The notes beneath the pieces were generated by a model. That model ran no database searches, was not told where the DNA came from, and was given only the letters and a program-made list of their open reading frames with translations. A DNA stretch of 64,000 nt, from positions 2,294,001 through 2,358,000 of the forward strand of contig NZ_CP035281.1 in assembly GCF_004103735.1 (NCBI RefSeq). Direction: 5' to 3'. The position numbers and the translations under genes were made by a program. The stretch's first letter is position 1, and the number at the start of each line of letters is the position of its first letter. Source of the stretch: Aminipila luticellarii. GTDB taxonomy: Bacteria; Bacillota; Clostridia; Peptostreptococcales; Anaerovoracaceae. Positions 55,316 to 63,931 of this stretch are shown one piece after another.

Positions 55316-56686
55316 CTATTGTATCACACGATCCTCTTCCTTGTCTTTAGGTAAAAATCGAAAGAAGTGAATGACAAAGGGTATGGATACAAAAAAGGTC
55401 AACGTATCCGATAAGGTCTGGGATATCTCCACCCCTCTTAACCCCATTAGGCGGGACAAGATTAAAATGATCGGAATGAAACATAAACCGCTTCGAAGAG
55501 CCGACAAAAAAGTAGCGATGACATTTTTACCGATACTTTGAAACATCATATTTCCGCAAATGGCTAACGGCATAAAAAACAACGCCATCAATTGGATACG
55601 CAAGGCAAAGGTTCCGATTTCGATAACAGCGGGATCATTTCTGAAAAATCCAACCAAACGAGAAGACAAGAGCATTCCAAAAACAGCCATGCATCCCAGA
55701 CAAACCTCTCCTGCGGTTACGGTAAAAATAAAGCCCTGCCTTACTCTGGAATACTTTCCCGCACCGTAATTAAAGGCTGAAACCGGCTGAAATCCCTGTC
55801 CGATACCCAGTGCAACAGCGAAAATAAAATAACAAATGCGGTTCACAATAGTCATGGCGGCTACCGCCGCATCGCCGTAAGCTGCCGCCTGACTATTCAA
55901 AATCATGATGGATACGCTGGACAGTCCCTGTCTCATCAGACTTGGCAGCCCGGTCTTCATAATTAAGAACACATCCTGAAATTCTCTGGAAATTAATCGA
56001 AAAGCAATCTTACTTTGGGTCTTTCCCCTGAGAAATGCAGCCAAAAGAATAAAAAAGCTGACGACCTGAGAAAGGGCTGTAGATATTCCGGCTCCTTCGA
56101 TGCCCATGTGCATTTTTGTCATCAAAATCCAGTCACCGGCAATATTTAGAACGGCTCCGGAAGTCAATCCGATCATCGCAAAAAAGGCCTGACCTTCATA
56201 CCTCAAAATATTGTTCAATACACAGCTACTGGCCATCCATGGCGCTGCCAGCAAAATAAATAATCCGTACATTCTCGCATAGGGCAGAATCGTCTCCGTG
56301 CTGCCCAAGAGCCTCATAAAAGGATTTATAAAAATCAATCCCAAAAGGGTCAAAAGAATGCCGATTCCAAAAGAATAGAAAAAACTGGTGGAGGCAAACT
56401 TAGAGGCAATATCTACATTTTTCTCTCCAAGCTTTCTGGCTATAATACTTCCGGAACCGTGCCCGAACATAAACCCAATTGCCTGAATGACCGCCATCAG
56501 TCCAAAGACCACGCCCACGGCACCGCTGGCACTGGTCCCGATTCTGCCTACGAAATAGGTATCCACCATGTTATAAATATTCGTTACCAGCATACTGACG
56601 GTAGTGGGTATCCCCAATGTAATAATCAGTCTGGATACCGGGGTTTCCGTCATCTTCTGATACTGTGATACTTCTTTTTCCTGCAC
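55316..56686 (-). CDS. MATE-family multidrug/cation antiporter
   Basis: A 456-residue membrane protein with twelve helices in two MATE halves. Helix 1 carries LGIPTTVSMLVTNIYNMVDT and later segments show the typical GxGSGSIIARKLG. This clostridial MATE class (DinF/NorM-like) exports drugs or metabolites using Na+ or H+ gradients. The start is probably the GTG at 56686 behind a weak AAGAG site. Confidence 0.9.
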   Translation of the reverse strand: MQEKEVSQYQKMTETPVSRLIITLGIPTTVSMLVTNIYNMVDTYFVGRIGTSASGAVGVVFGLMAVIQAIGFMFGHGSGSIIARKLGEKNVDIASKFASTSFFYSFGIGILLTLLGLIFINPFMRLLGSTETILPYARMYGLFILLAAPWMASSCVLNNILRYEGQAFFAMIGLTSGAVLNIAGDWILMTKMHMGIEGAGISTALSQVVSFFILLAAFLRGKTQSKIAFRLISREFQDVFLIMKTGLPSLMRQGLSSVSIMILNSQAAAYGDAAVAAMTIVNRICYFIFAVALGIGQGFQPVSAFNYGAGKYSRVRQGFIFTVTAGEVCLGCMAVFGMLLSSRLVGFFRNDPAVIEIGTFALRIQLMALFFMPLAICGNMMFQSIGKNVIATFLSALRSGLCFIPIILILSRLMGLRGVEISQTLSDTLTFFVSIPFVIHFFRFLPKDKEEDRVIQ

Positions 56687-56731
56687 TTACATCATCTCTT
56701 TTCCTCATCATATCATATTATATTTTTTCAT

Positions 56732-56782
56732 AAAAAAGACACCATCCAAAGGTTAGTCTTCTTTCTAACCTTTGGGGTGTTA
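56732..56782. terminator. Terminator after the cysteine-rich diguanylate cyclase gene
   Basis: Perfect 11-bp stem CCAAAGGTTAG / CTAACCTTTGG with flanking A/T runs, immediately after the stop at 56785. Confidence 0.88.
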
Positions 56783-56784
56783 TT

Positions 56785-57663
56785 TTAGTTTTTTCCGTCT
56801 TTTTTCTCTTGGTACATTTTTTCATCCGCTCTGCGGATCATTTCTTCCGCTGTAAACGAAGACTGAGACATGGTCTGCACCCCTAATGAAGCTGTGATTC
56901 TTATCTTTTCATTCTGTATAGGCACCTCAATAGAGGAAATGTTGCTGCGAATACGTTCTGCAATCCGCAATACTTCATCCTCCTCCATATTGTTCAAACA
57001 AACAATAAATTCATCGCCTCCATATCTCGCCGCCCAATCCAAATCAGCCCGTATGCTGTTCTGCACAGCGGCAGCCACCTGCTTTAGCACCAAATCTCCT
57101 GTTATATGTCCATAGGTGTCATTAATGGTCTTCATGTTATCTATATCGATGAAAATAGTAGACAAAGGTTGTTCTGCCACTGTAGCCTTGACGATATCCA
57201 CCGGTAACCGGTCATCCACAAAACGCCGATTATATAAGGATGTCAAATGGTCTCTGATTATCATATTATTCATATCGTAAATAATATGACGCATCTCCTT
57301 TCCATCATTATAGTTCCCGGTTCCAATCATCATACTATCCGTAGCATTCTTAAACAGTTCCAACACAGCAGCTGTATCATCCGTTTCAATGGGAATTGCC
57401 GTAACCAGCATAATAGCATCCTGATCTTGTTCGAGCTTTATATAACTTTTATTTTCACAGTGAGCACGGACAGAAATACAATTATCACATATTCCTCCAT
57501 TCCCCCAGTAATCGTAACAAATCCTGCTTGTTTTTCCCATGCTTCGATCACGATACTCCAAGACTTTCTTATGAACAGGATCCACCAGTCTTACTGCGTC
57601 ATACATTTTATTAAAAAAAACCAGATTCTGCTCCAGCTTGTCAAGGGCTATCCTCTCCGCCAT
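56785..57663 (-). CDS. Diguanylate cyclase with cysteine-rich PAS-like sensor region
   Basis: A 292-residue cytosolic protein. The N-terminal half (about 8-115) looks PAS-like and carries four cysteines, Cys49, Cys59, Cys62 and Cys69 (CDNC pair plus two flanking), suited to binding a metal, Fe-S cluster or to redox switching. The GGDEF domain (about 130-290) has the active motif RYGGDEF and no clear RxxD inhibition site. There are no membrane helices. It starts behind GAGGAG. The sensed signal is unknown; oxygen, redox or metal are options. Confidence 0.9.
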   Translation of the reverse strand: MAERIALDKLEQNLVFFNKMYDAVRLVDPVHKKVLEYRDRSMGKTSRICYDYWGNGGICDNCISVRAHCENKSYIKLEQDQDAIMLVTAIPIETDDTAAVLELFKNATDSMMIGTGNYNDGKEMRHIIYDMNNMIIRDHLTSLYNRRFVDDRLPVDIVKATVAEQPLSTIFIDIDNMKTINDTYGHITGDLVLKQVAAAVQNSIRADLDWAARYGGDEFIVCLNNMEEDEVLRIAERIRSNISSIEVPIQNEKIRITASLGVQTMSQSSFTAEEMIRRADEKMYQEKKDGKN

Positions 57664-57712
57664 CCTATTTTCTCCTCAGTTTTATAGTCATCATTCATAT
57701 TTCTACTACAAG

Positions 57713-57750
57713 AAAAGACACAGCCCTCTTCACGGAAAGCTATGTCTTTT
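57713..57750. terminator. Hairpin near the left edge of the integrative element
   Basis: Arms AAAAGACA and TGTCTTTT extended by AGC/GCT with mismatches, loop about 13 bases, T5 following on the plus strand. It could end transcripts arriving from the element. The rest of 57664-57891 has no gene; an attachment site may lie here but cannot be fixed from one copy. Confidence 0.5.
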
Positions 57751-57891
57751 TGTGGACACCGTGGAAAAAAGATTTCTTATCTTTCTCCAAAGAGAGCGCC
57801 AAATTCTCAAAATAAATCAGATTCTCCGCAGGCAATGACCAATTTTATGATGCCATAAATCCTCAGACTCTTCACGGCCGTGTTCAAATAA

Positions 57892-58758
57892 TTATGCGGC
57901 TGTTTTCGGTCGATGTACTTGCCATTGATAATTCCTGCCCTGTTTTCTGATGAAAGGCGGCGGGAGCTTCTTCGGTTGAACCATATCTGGCGGCGGCTTT
58001 AAATGGATGATTTGTTTCTGCGCCAATGGTTTTGGCGAAGCGGAGCGCTCCAGAAACGGGTAAGCCTGCCAGCATGAAATGGACTGTTTTCGCATATTTT
58101 TCATTCTTTTGCCGGTTGGAATTATTGTGAGAATTTCACTGTAGCCACTGCCAGTGCCTCGGAGCAGAGTATCCCCTTGGTGGGGAGGCTCACACGCTGT
58201 CACAAACGGCTCACACGCCGTTTCAACTGATGTGGTGGTGTCTACTGCTTCATCGATGCGGCTATCGCTTACAGGGGCGCAGCTGGGTTCCACGTTTTCG
58301 GAGCAAATTTCTGCATGGAGGGTCTCGGCAAAGGCATCCTCCTGAATGGCATTCATGAGCGACAGCTTGGAAAGGTTCCGTTCCACCGCAAGGTCAATAT
58401 AAAACGAACGCTGCGCATCGGTTTCACAGCACTCCAGTATCACGGCATTTTGTGTCCAGCCAAGGGACTGTGCCCTGCTCATAAGAGCCGGGCTGTTTTC
58501 ATAAGTGCGGTAAAAGTCACGCATCCTGCGGAGATTGCGAAGAGAGAAGCCTTTCAGCGATGGAAACCGGTCGGCGAGCATCTCAGACAAATGCGTAATA
58601 AACGCTTTTTCTCCCTGACGGCAGATACATTGACCGATCCTCGTATAAAGCTCCAGCAGTGCCCGATTGCAGGGCTTTTCATCTTTTTCATAGCATTCAG
58701 CTACCGCAGAGGCAATCTGTTCCAGATACAGGGCACTGTTTTTTTTCAATGCTTTCAT
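57892..58758 (-). CDS. DUF1016 N-terminal (YhcG-like) domain protein
   Basis: A 288-residue protein. Residues about 10-150 match the DUF1016 N-terminal domain (LRNLRRMRDFYRTYEN and a WTQNAVILE segment), a helical domain found in YhcG-type nucleases and on mobile elements. The PDDEXK nuclease half of full-length YhcG is absent. Instead there is a low-complexity, Pro/Lys-rich tail. In the last 180 bp a second frame (57884-58075) also looks coding, so a frameshift or an overlapping tail is possible. The ATG at 58758 has AAAGGAG upstream. Confidence 0.7.
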   Translation of the reverse strand: MKALKKNSALYLEQIASAVAECYEKDEKPCNRALLELYTRIGQCICRQGEKAFITHLSEMLADRFPSLKGFSLRNLRRMRDFYRTYENSPALMSRAQSLGWTQNAVILECCETDAQRSFYIDLAVERNLSKLSLMNAIQEDAFAETLHAEICSENVEPSCAPVSDSRIDEAVDTTTSVETACEPFVTACEPPHQGDTLLRGTGSGYSEILTIIPTGKRMKNMRKQSISCWQAYPFLERSASPKPLAQKQIIHLKPPPDMVQPKKLPPPFIRKQGRNYQWQVHRPKTAA

Positions 58759-58842
58759 AGGTTTCTCCTTTCCGGCTCCGTGGGAGCCTGTTTTTTTATG
58801 TACCCAGCAGAGCAAGCTCCGCCGGTGAAATGCTTGGAATTG

Positions 58843-59214
58843 TTAGTAGCTTTGTTTCATTTCAAGGCCGCCGTCCTGTTGTGCAGTTGCTTCATCCATA
58901 TGAACGCCCAGCCGGTTGGGAAGATAATCACTCAGCCAAGTGCCGCCGAAAGCACTGTGTGACTGCAAACGCCATATGGCGAGCTTTCCCATATGCAAAT
59001 CCACATTTTCCATAGAAAACAGCAGATTGGTGCAGCCGTCATGCTCAAAAGCGAAAACATCCTTGAAGGTATCGCCGTTTTGCAGAATTCCTTCCTGTGT
59101 CAGCAGCTCGTTGATGCCGTTTACCCATTCTGAAAGCTCCCCGCCGCAGCCTTGAAGAATCAGTCCCTCATGGTCTGTCATGGTGCGAAGCTCATCTGTC
59201 GTAATCCGTTTCAC
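58843..59214 (-). CDS. Integrative-element accessory protein of unknown function
   Basis: A 123-residue soluble protein with a conserved-looking globular part (TDHEGLILQGCGG, then EWVNGINELLTQEGIL and DVFAFEHDGCTNLLF). I know similar short proteins as companions of DUF4314 proteins on clostridial elements, but no function is established. The GTG at 59214 is preferred because AAAGGAGG lies 7 bases upstream; an ATG at 59232 overlaps the DUF4314 stop and precedes that site. Confidence 0.65.
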   Translation of the reverse strand: MKRITTDELRTMTDHEGLILQGCGGELSEWVNGINELLTQEGILQNGDTFKDVFAFEHDGCTNLLFSMENVDLHMGKLAIWRLQSHSAFGGTWLSDYLPNRLGVHMDEATAQQDGGLEMKQSY

Positions 59215-59228
59215 GGTGCATCCTCCTT

Positions 59229-59510
59229 TCATTCCATCCTCATGCCGAACTGCGGAGTGGGACTTTCCTCCGGCTCAGACGGTGCTGGACGCGAGAGCAC
59301 CGAGAAGCTGTCCTCTCCGGGAACGACACCGAGGGTGCGTCCATTGTCAAAGGTGCAGTGAAGCGTGCCGATGTCATCTACAAAATTTACAGTTCCTTCC
59401 GTTCCCGGCGCAATGGGCGCATAGGGGTCATCCATACTATTGAGTCGGATGCGGGTTCCGCTGGGATACCGCTCCTTCATCCGCTGTGCTTTTTGGTAAT
59501 CGAAAAACAT
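59229..59510 (-). CDS. DUF4314-family protein
   Basis: A 93-residue protein with the DUF4314 core: ERYPSGTRIRLNSMDDPYAP, then APGTEGTVNFVDDIGTLHCTFDNG, then LGVVPGEDSF. It forms a small beta-barrel of unknown function common on conjugative and integrative elements of gut Firmicutes. The ATG at 59510 has AGGAGG 7 bases upstream. Confidence 0.82.
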   Translation of the reverse strand: MFFDYQKAQRMKERYPSGTRIRLNSMDDPYAPIAPGTEGTVNFVDDIGTLHCTFDNGRTLGVVPGEDSFSVLSRPAPSEPEESPTPQFGMRME

Positions 59511-59562
59511 TTTCATTCCTCCTGATATGCTTTGAATTTATGTTCAGCTACTTATGGGATAT

Positions 59563-59599
59563 AGAAAATCAGGTGCAGGATATTTCACCGCACCTGATT
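59563..59599 (-). terminator. Terminator of the recombinase gene cluster
   Basis: Perfect arms AATCAGGTGC and GCACCTGATT followed by a TTTTC tract on the minus strand, just beyond the third recombinase stop. Confidence 0.75.
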
Positions 59600-59609
59600 G
59601 CTGTTGCCC

Positions 59610-61229
59610 TTATATGATCTGCTCAATCTCCGTTCCGTCCTTGAAACGGATGAGCAGTTTTTCTTCGCTGAGTACCGTAATGGCGCTGATCAGCTGCCGC
59701 ACCGTGACCTCGTCAAAGGCAGTGATGCCGGTGTCCGCCGATTCCAGCTCGGCGGCAAGCTGCTCTGCACGCTCGTCCGCCTGTTCGGTATCCTGCTTAT
59801 TTTTCTCCAGCTCGCTCCGTTTTGCCACCAGTGCGGAGAATTCCATACTGACCTTCTTCAGTTCCTCATCGTATTGGGTGGAATCCGCTCCCACGGCGGC
59901 GGCAAGCTGAAGGAGCCGGTACTGCTGTTCCCGCAGTTGAGAAAGCCTGCTGTCGATGGCTGCAAGGCTGGTTTCGCCATTTCCCGGCAAAAGGGCTGTT
60001 CGGATGCTGTCCTGCAGAATTGCTTTCAAGCTCTTTTGGCTGAACATTTCGTTCATGGCACTGACCACCGCAGTGTGAATCCTGTTTTCCTCCAGCGTGG
60101 GGGCGTCCTTGCAGAACTTCTTACCATTCTCCAGACGGTTGATGCACCGCCAGACAATTTTTTTACCCTCCGGTCTGGTCCATGTCACTCTGCGGTAGGG
60201 ACTGCCGCAATTTCCGCAGGATAACAGCTCGGTCAGCACATATTTGCCGCTGTATTTGGCAAGCTCGGTTTTGGCGGCGGCGCTGACCTTTTTCAGGCTG
60301 GAGCGCCGTGCCATTTCCTCCTGCACCCGCTGAAAGGTCAGCCGGTCGATGATGGCGGGATGGCTGTTCTCCACGTAGTATTGGGGAAGCTCACCGGTGT
60401 TCTTCTTAGTCTGGCGAGTAAAAAGGTCTGCGATGTAGGTTTTCTGGAGCAGAGCGTCCCCCATGTATTTTTCGTTTTGAAGCATCCCCCGTATCACGCC
60501 GTCATTCCACTTTTTATGCCCCCGCGCCGTTTTGATGCCGTCCGCCTCAAGGTCTGCGATGATTTTGGCTACGCTGTGCCCAATCAGATACCGTGAAAAA
60601 ATCCTGCGGACGATTTCCGCTTCCTCCGGGTCGATTTCAGGCAGATCGTTCTCGCCCCGGCGATAGCCTAAAAATCCGGCATAGTGAAAGTAAACCTTGC
60701 CGTCCTTGAAATTTTTGCGGTGTCCCCAGCGGATGTTGCCGCTCATGGACTCGCTCTCGGCCTGTGCCTGGCTCATCATAAAGGTGAGAATCATTTCATT
60801 GTCCATGTAGAGGGTGTTGACATTTTCCTTTTCAAAGAAGACGCCCACGCCCATCCGCTTGAGCCTGCGGACATAATCCAGACCGTCCAGCGTATTCCGG
60901 CAGAACCGGGATACCGATTTGGTGATAATCAAATCCACCTTGCCCTTTTCACAGGCCTTGATCATCCGCAGGAAATCCTTGCGCTTTTTGGTGGAGGTTG
61001 CGGTTTTGCCCTCGTCCGCAAACATATCCACCATGGTCCACTCCTGCTGGGCGGCGATTTTTTCGGTGTAATATTCAATCTGCGCCTGATAGCTGTCGAG
61101 CTGTTCCTCGGAGCTGGTGGAAACGCGGCAGTAAGGCGCTACCCGCAGGCGCTGCTTGCGGATATCCTTTTGGTTGTGCTTGGGATCAGCGGGAATCACC
61201 GTGACTTTTCTCACTGCGCTTTCGGGCAC
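59610..61229 (-). CDS. Large serine recombinase
   Basis: A 539-residue site-specific recombinase of the large serine family. The N-terminal catalytic domain has the nucleophilic serine in YCRVSTSSEEQ and the arginine motif TKSVSRFCRNT. It is followed by the recombinase domain (DNA binding, GYRRGENDLPEIDPEEAEIVRR), a zinc ribbon (CGNCGSPYRRV ... CINR) and a coiled coil. It should integrate or excise the element. Its start overlaps the preceding truncated recombinase by 19 bp. Confidence 0.93.
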   Translation of the reverse strand: MPESAVRKVTVIPADPKHNQKDIRKQRLRVAPYCRVSTSSEEQLDSYQAQIEYYTEKIAAQQEWTMVDMFADEGKTATSTKKRKDFLRMIKACEKGKVDLIITKSVSRFCRNTLDGLDYVRRLKRMGVGVFFEKENVNTLYMDNEMILTFMMSQAQAESESMSGNIRWGHRKNFKDGKVYFHYAGFLGYRRGENDLPEIDPEEAEIVRRIFSRYLIGHSVAKIIADLEADGIKTARGHKKWNDGVIRGMLQNEKYMGDALLQKTYIADLFTRQTKKNTGELPQYYVENSHPAIIDRLTFQRVQEEMARRSSLKKVSAAAKTELAKYSGKYVLTELLSCGNCGSPYRRVTWTRPEGKKIVWRCINRLENGKKFCKDAPTLEENRIHTAVVSAMNEMFSQKSLKAILQDSIRTALLPGNGETSLAAIDSRLSQLREQQYRLLQLAAAVGADSTQYDEELKKVSMEFSALVAKRSELEKNKQDTEQADERAEQLAAELESADTGITAFDEVTVRQLISAITVLSEEKLLIRFKDGTEIEQII

Positions 61230-62098
61230 TTTGCATCCTCCTTTCCATCTGCTTCAAGGGTTTTTCCGTTGATGAGTCGCAAGCGGAGACTGCCGTGGGC
61301 GGTAAATTGGATTTCCTGCACTGCGATTGTGAAAAGCTCTCTGAGAAGTTCCGCATTGATGGATTGTGTAAGGATTTTCTCCTTCAGTCTCTGCATCTGA
61401 TAGTAAGGCATATAATCAGGCAGTCCGCTGTATTGCTCGGCGGCACAGACCAGTATCAACATTTTGGTGTACTCCTGTCCCGGCTCCGCTTTGTTCAGCT
61501 CCCGGATGACCTCGTTCTGGATGCGTACCGCCTCCAGCGTCGGCTCCTCTATATTTTGCGGCAGAAACCATTCTAAGAGGTTGGGGGTCTGCGCCAGCAC
61601 ATTCAGCCTATCGGATAGGGCTGTGCGGATGTCCTCGTCCTCTATGTAACGGCGGTTGGTACAGCCCTCCTTTTCGCAGTACCAGCGGGGCTTTCCCCCA
61701 GCTCTGGTATCGCGGAGCATCCTGCCGCCGCACACGCCGCAGACCGCTTTTTCACGGATGGGTCCGATATAGTCCGGGCAGGGTGTATAGGCATTCTTTT
61801 CTCTCCTGATAAGCTGGGCACGCAGAAAGGCTTCCGGCTCAAGGATGGGGGGATATTCCTTTTCCCCAAGATAGCGTTCGTTTTCGAGGATGCGCTTGAC
61901 CATGTGCTTGTTCCATTCGGCCGTGTGGCTGTGGTAGCGAAGCCCCCGGCGCATCATTTCGGCGGCAATTTTGCTGTAGGCCATGCCGTCAGTATAAAGC
62001 CTGAAAATCTCTTTGACCGCCGCTGATTCTGTGGGACAACACTGCAGCTCACCCCTTTTCATGGTGTACCCGAAGGGGATTTTTCTCTGCCATGCCAT
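61211..62098 (-). CDS. Recombinase-family protein lacking the catalytic domain
   Basis: A 295-residue protein that starts directly in the recombinase DNA-binding domain (IPFGYTMKRG, then ESAAVKEIFRLYTDGMAYSKIAAEM). It continues with a zinc ribbon (CGVCGGRML ... CTNRRY) and helical tail, but the whole N-terminal resolvase domain with the nucleophilic serine is missing. Tight packing with two full recombinases (1 bp and 19 bp from its neighbours) argues that it is a retained accessory DNA-binding partner rather than debris. Confidence 0.88.
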   Translation of the reverse strand: MAWQRKIPFGYTMKRGELQCCPTESAAVKEIFRLYTDGMAYSKIAAEMMRRGLRYHSHTAEWNKHMVKRILENERYLGEKEYPPILEPEAFLRAQLIRREKNAYTPCPDYIGPIREKAVCGVCGGRMLRDTRAGGKPRWYCEKEGCTNRRYIEDEDIRTALSDRLNVLAQTPNLLEWFLPQNIEEPTLEAVRIQNEVIRELNKAEPGQEYTKMLILVCAAEQYSGLPDYMPYYQMQRLKEKILTQSINAELLRELFTIAVQEIQFTAHGSLRLRLINGKTLEADGKEDAKCPKAQ

Positions 62099-62099
62099 A

Positions 62100-63680
62100 T
62101 TACCGCACCGTCCTTTCCATGGTTTCTTTCAGCATCAGACCGTTGTGAAGGCTGATATTCATTGCTGTTTCCGATGAGATGAAGATGCTCTCCACCAGCG
62201 TTTCAAACACTTCCTCCGTGAGCGCCTCCAAATATTCGGGGCTGTCCTCCAGATAATCCAGCATGGCTTGGGTCGCTTTAATCTGACTGTCCTCGCCGTT
62301 GGCCTCCATGATGCGGCGGCGTTGACGGCGCAGCTCCCGGAGCTTAAAGTCAATTTCGCCGGTTTGGGATAAATAAAGAGCAGAATCTACGTATCCCTTC
62401 GACTTGAGTCGAACAAGAACGAGATTCTGCTCGGTGAGCTGGGCGATTTCCTTGTCGATATCATTGATTCTGCGGTTGGAGCGAAGCTCCTTTTCCCGAA
62501 GCTCGGTCAGCTGAGATAAGACCGGGGACAGGATTTGCGCGCGATGCCGTTTCAGCTTGTGGTACATGCGGAGGATTGCCGTGACAATCTGTTCCTCCGG
62601 TATCTGTGAGGTGGGGCAAAGGTCTTTATCACGGTCATGCCTCCGGCAAGTCCAGTAGACCTTGTTATTGACGATTTTTCTGCGGAACAGGGTTCCGCAG
62701 CCTTCACAGCGGATTTTCTTTGCCAGCAGTGCGGAGGAAACCGTTCCGTTTGTCTGCCTCCGTCGGCTTTCCATCAGTGCCTGTACCCGCTGAAAGTCCT
62801 CCTTGGAAATAATCGCCTCATGGCAGTTCTCTACAAAATATTTCGGCTTTTCGCCCTTGTTGCGCACTTGCCGGAAGGGGATTTCGTTGGTGGCGAAGCT
62901 CTTTTGCCAGAGCATATCTCCGGTGTAGGCGATGTTGGTGAGGATATATGCCACTGTGCTTGGGTGCCAGACGGTTCGCCCTTTCGTGCGGGGGATGCCT
63001 GCTTTGTTCAGCTTGTCTGCGATGTCATCCTTTCCCTGACCGCTGAGATAAGCGGCATAAATGCGGCGCACCACCTCGGCCTGTTCGGGAATAATCATCA
63101 GGGTGCGCCCCTCCAGCCTGTAGCCGTAAGGCTCGGACGGCGAGAGGTAGTCGCCTTTTTCCATACGGATGCGGACGCTGATCCGCATATTGTTTGAGTG
63201 GTTCTGTGACTCCATCTGTGAAAAAGCGCCGTAAATGGTGGCGATCTGCTCCGACGTCATTTTGCCGGTGTCGATGTTCTCCTTTTCAAAGTGGATAGAG
63301 ATGCCCAGCCGAAGAAGCTCCCGCACATACTGGATATATTCTTTGGTGTTTCTTGCGAAGCGGGAGATGGATTTGACGAGGACGCGGTCGATCTTTCCGT
63401 CCCGGCAATCCTGAATCATGCGGTTGAATTCATCCCGCTTGCTTGCCACAAGGCCGGAAATTCCCTCGTCGGCATAAATGTCCGCCAACTCCCAGCTGTC
63501 CTGTGCGGCGATGTGCCGGGTGTAATAATCCACCTGTGCGATGTAGGAGTTCTGCTGATCCTCTGAATCGCTGCTCACACGGGCGTATGCCGCCACACGG
63601 AGCTTTGCAATTTCCGGCTTTCTCGCCTGTATCAATGTGATTTTCGGCGCTACCGCCGATGTTGAATTGGATTGATACAT
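62100..63680 (-). CDS. Large serine recombinase
   Basis: A 526-residue serine recombinase, first of the three-gene set. The serine is in YARVSSDSEDQ and the arginine motif in VKSISRFARNT. The recombinase domain is marked by PYGYRLEGRTLMIIPEQAEVVRR, the zinc ribbon by CEGCGTLFRR ... CRRHDRD, and the coiled coil is Arg-rich. It starts behind GGAGGG at 63680. GC-rich codon use sets it apart from the host genes to the left. Confidence 0.93.
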   Translation of the reverse strand: MYQSNSTSAVAPKITLIQARKPEIAKLRVAAYARVSSDSEDQQNSYIAQVDYYTRHIAAQDSWELADIYADEGISGLVASKRDEFNRMIQDCRDGKIDRVLVKSISRFARNTKEYIQYVRELLRLGISIHFEKENIDTGKMTSEQIATIYGAFSQMESQNHSNNMRISVRIRMEKGDYLSPSEPYGYRLEGRTLMIIPEQAEVVRRIYAAYLSGQGKDDIADKLNKAGIPRTKGRTVWHPSTVAYILTNIAYTGDMLWQKSFATNEIPFRQVRNKGEKPKYFVENCHEAIISKEDFQRVQALMESRRRQTNGTVSSALLAKKIRCEGCGTLFRRKIVNNKVYWTCRRHDRDKDLCPTSQIPEEQIVTAILRMYHKLKRHRAQILSPVLSQLTELREKELRSNRRINDIDKEIAQLTEQNLVLVRLKSKGYVDSALYLSQTGEIDFKLRELRRQRRRIMEANGEDSQIKATQAMLDYLEDSPEYLEALTEEVFETLVESIFISSETAMNISLHNGLMLKETMERTVR

Positions 63681-63734
63681 CTTTTTTCCCTCCTTTCAAC
63701 GACATACACTACCACACCTCCGGGCATATAGCTA

Positions 63735-63756
63735 CTGAATAGTTGATAATATTCAG
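63735..63756. repeat. Short inverted repeat before the recombinase genes
   Basis: CTGAATA-N8-TATTCAG in an AT-rich gap upstream of the first recombinase. A possible regulatory or recombination site. Confidence 0.35.
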
Positions 63757-63772
63757 AAAACAATTCCGGGAC

Positions 63773-63931
63773 TCAGCAGAGCGCGATGATGGTGGGGCGC
63801 AGCCTGCGTTCCAAGTCTTTTTTAACCTGTTCAAGTTCCTTGTCCGTCATGCCCTTGACGGCTGCAAGCCGTTCGAGCTGCTGCAGGGCGGCAGCGTACA
63901 TCAGATTATCGGATACCTGTGAATGTGTCAT
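63773..63931 (-). CDS. Small SHOCT-like protein upstream of the recombinases
   Basis: A 52-residue protein, helical and charged, with a SHOCT-like C-terminal part (LERLAAVKGMTDKELEQVKK). The ATG at 63931 has AGGGAGG 8 bases upstream. Short proteins like this often precede recombinase genes on gut Firmicute elements. Function unknown. Confidence 0.65.
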   Translation of the reverse strand: MTHSQVSDNLMYAAALQQLERLAAVKGMTDKELEQVKKDLERRLRPTIIALC

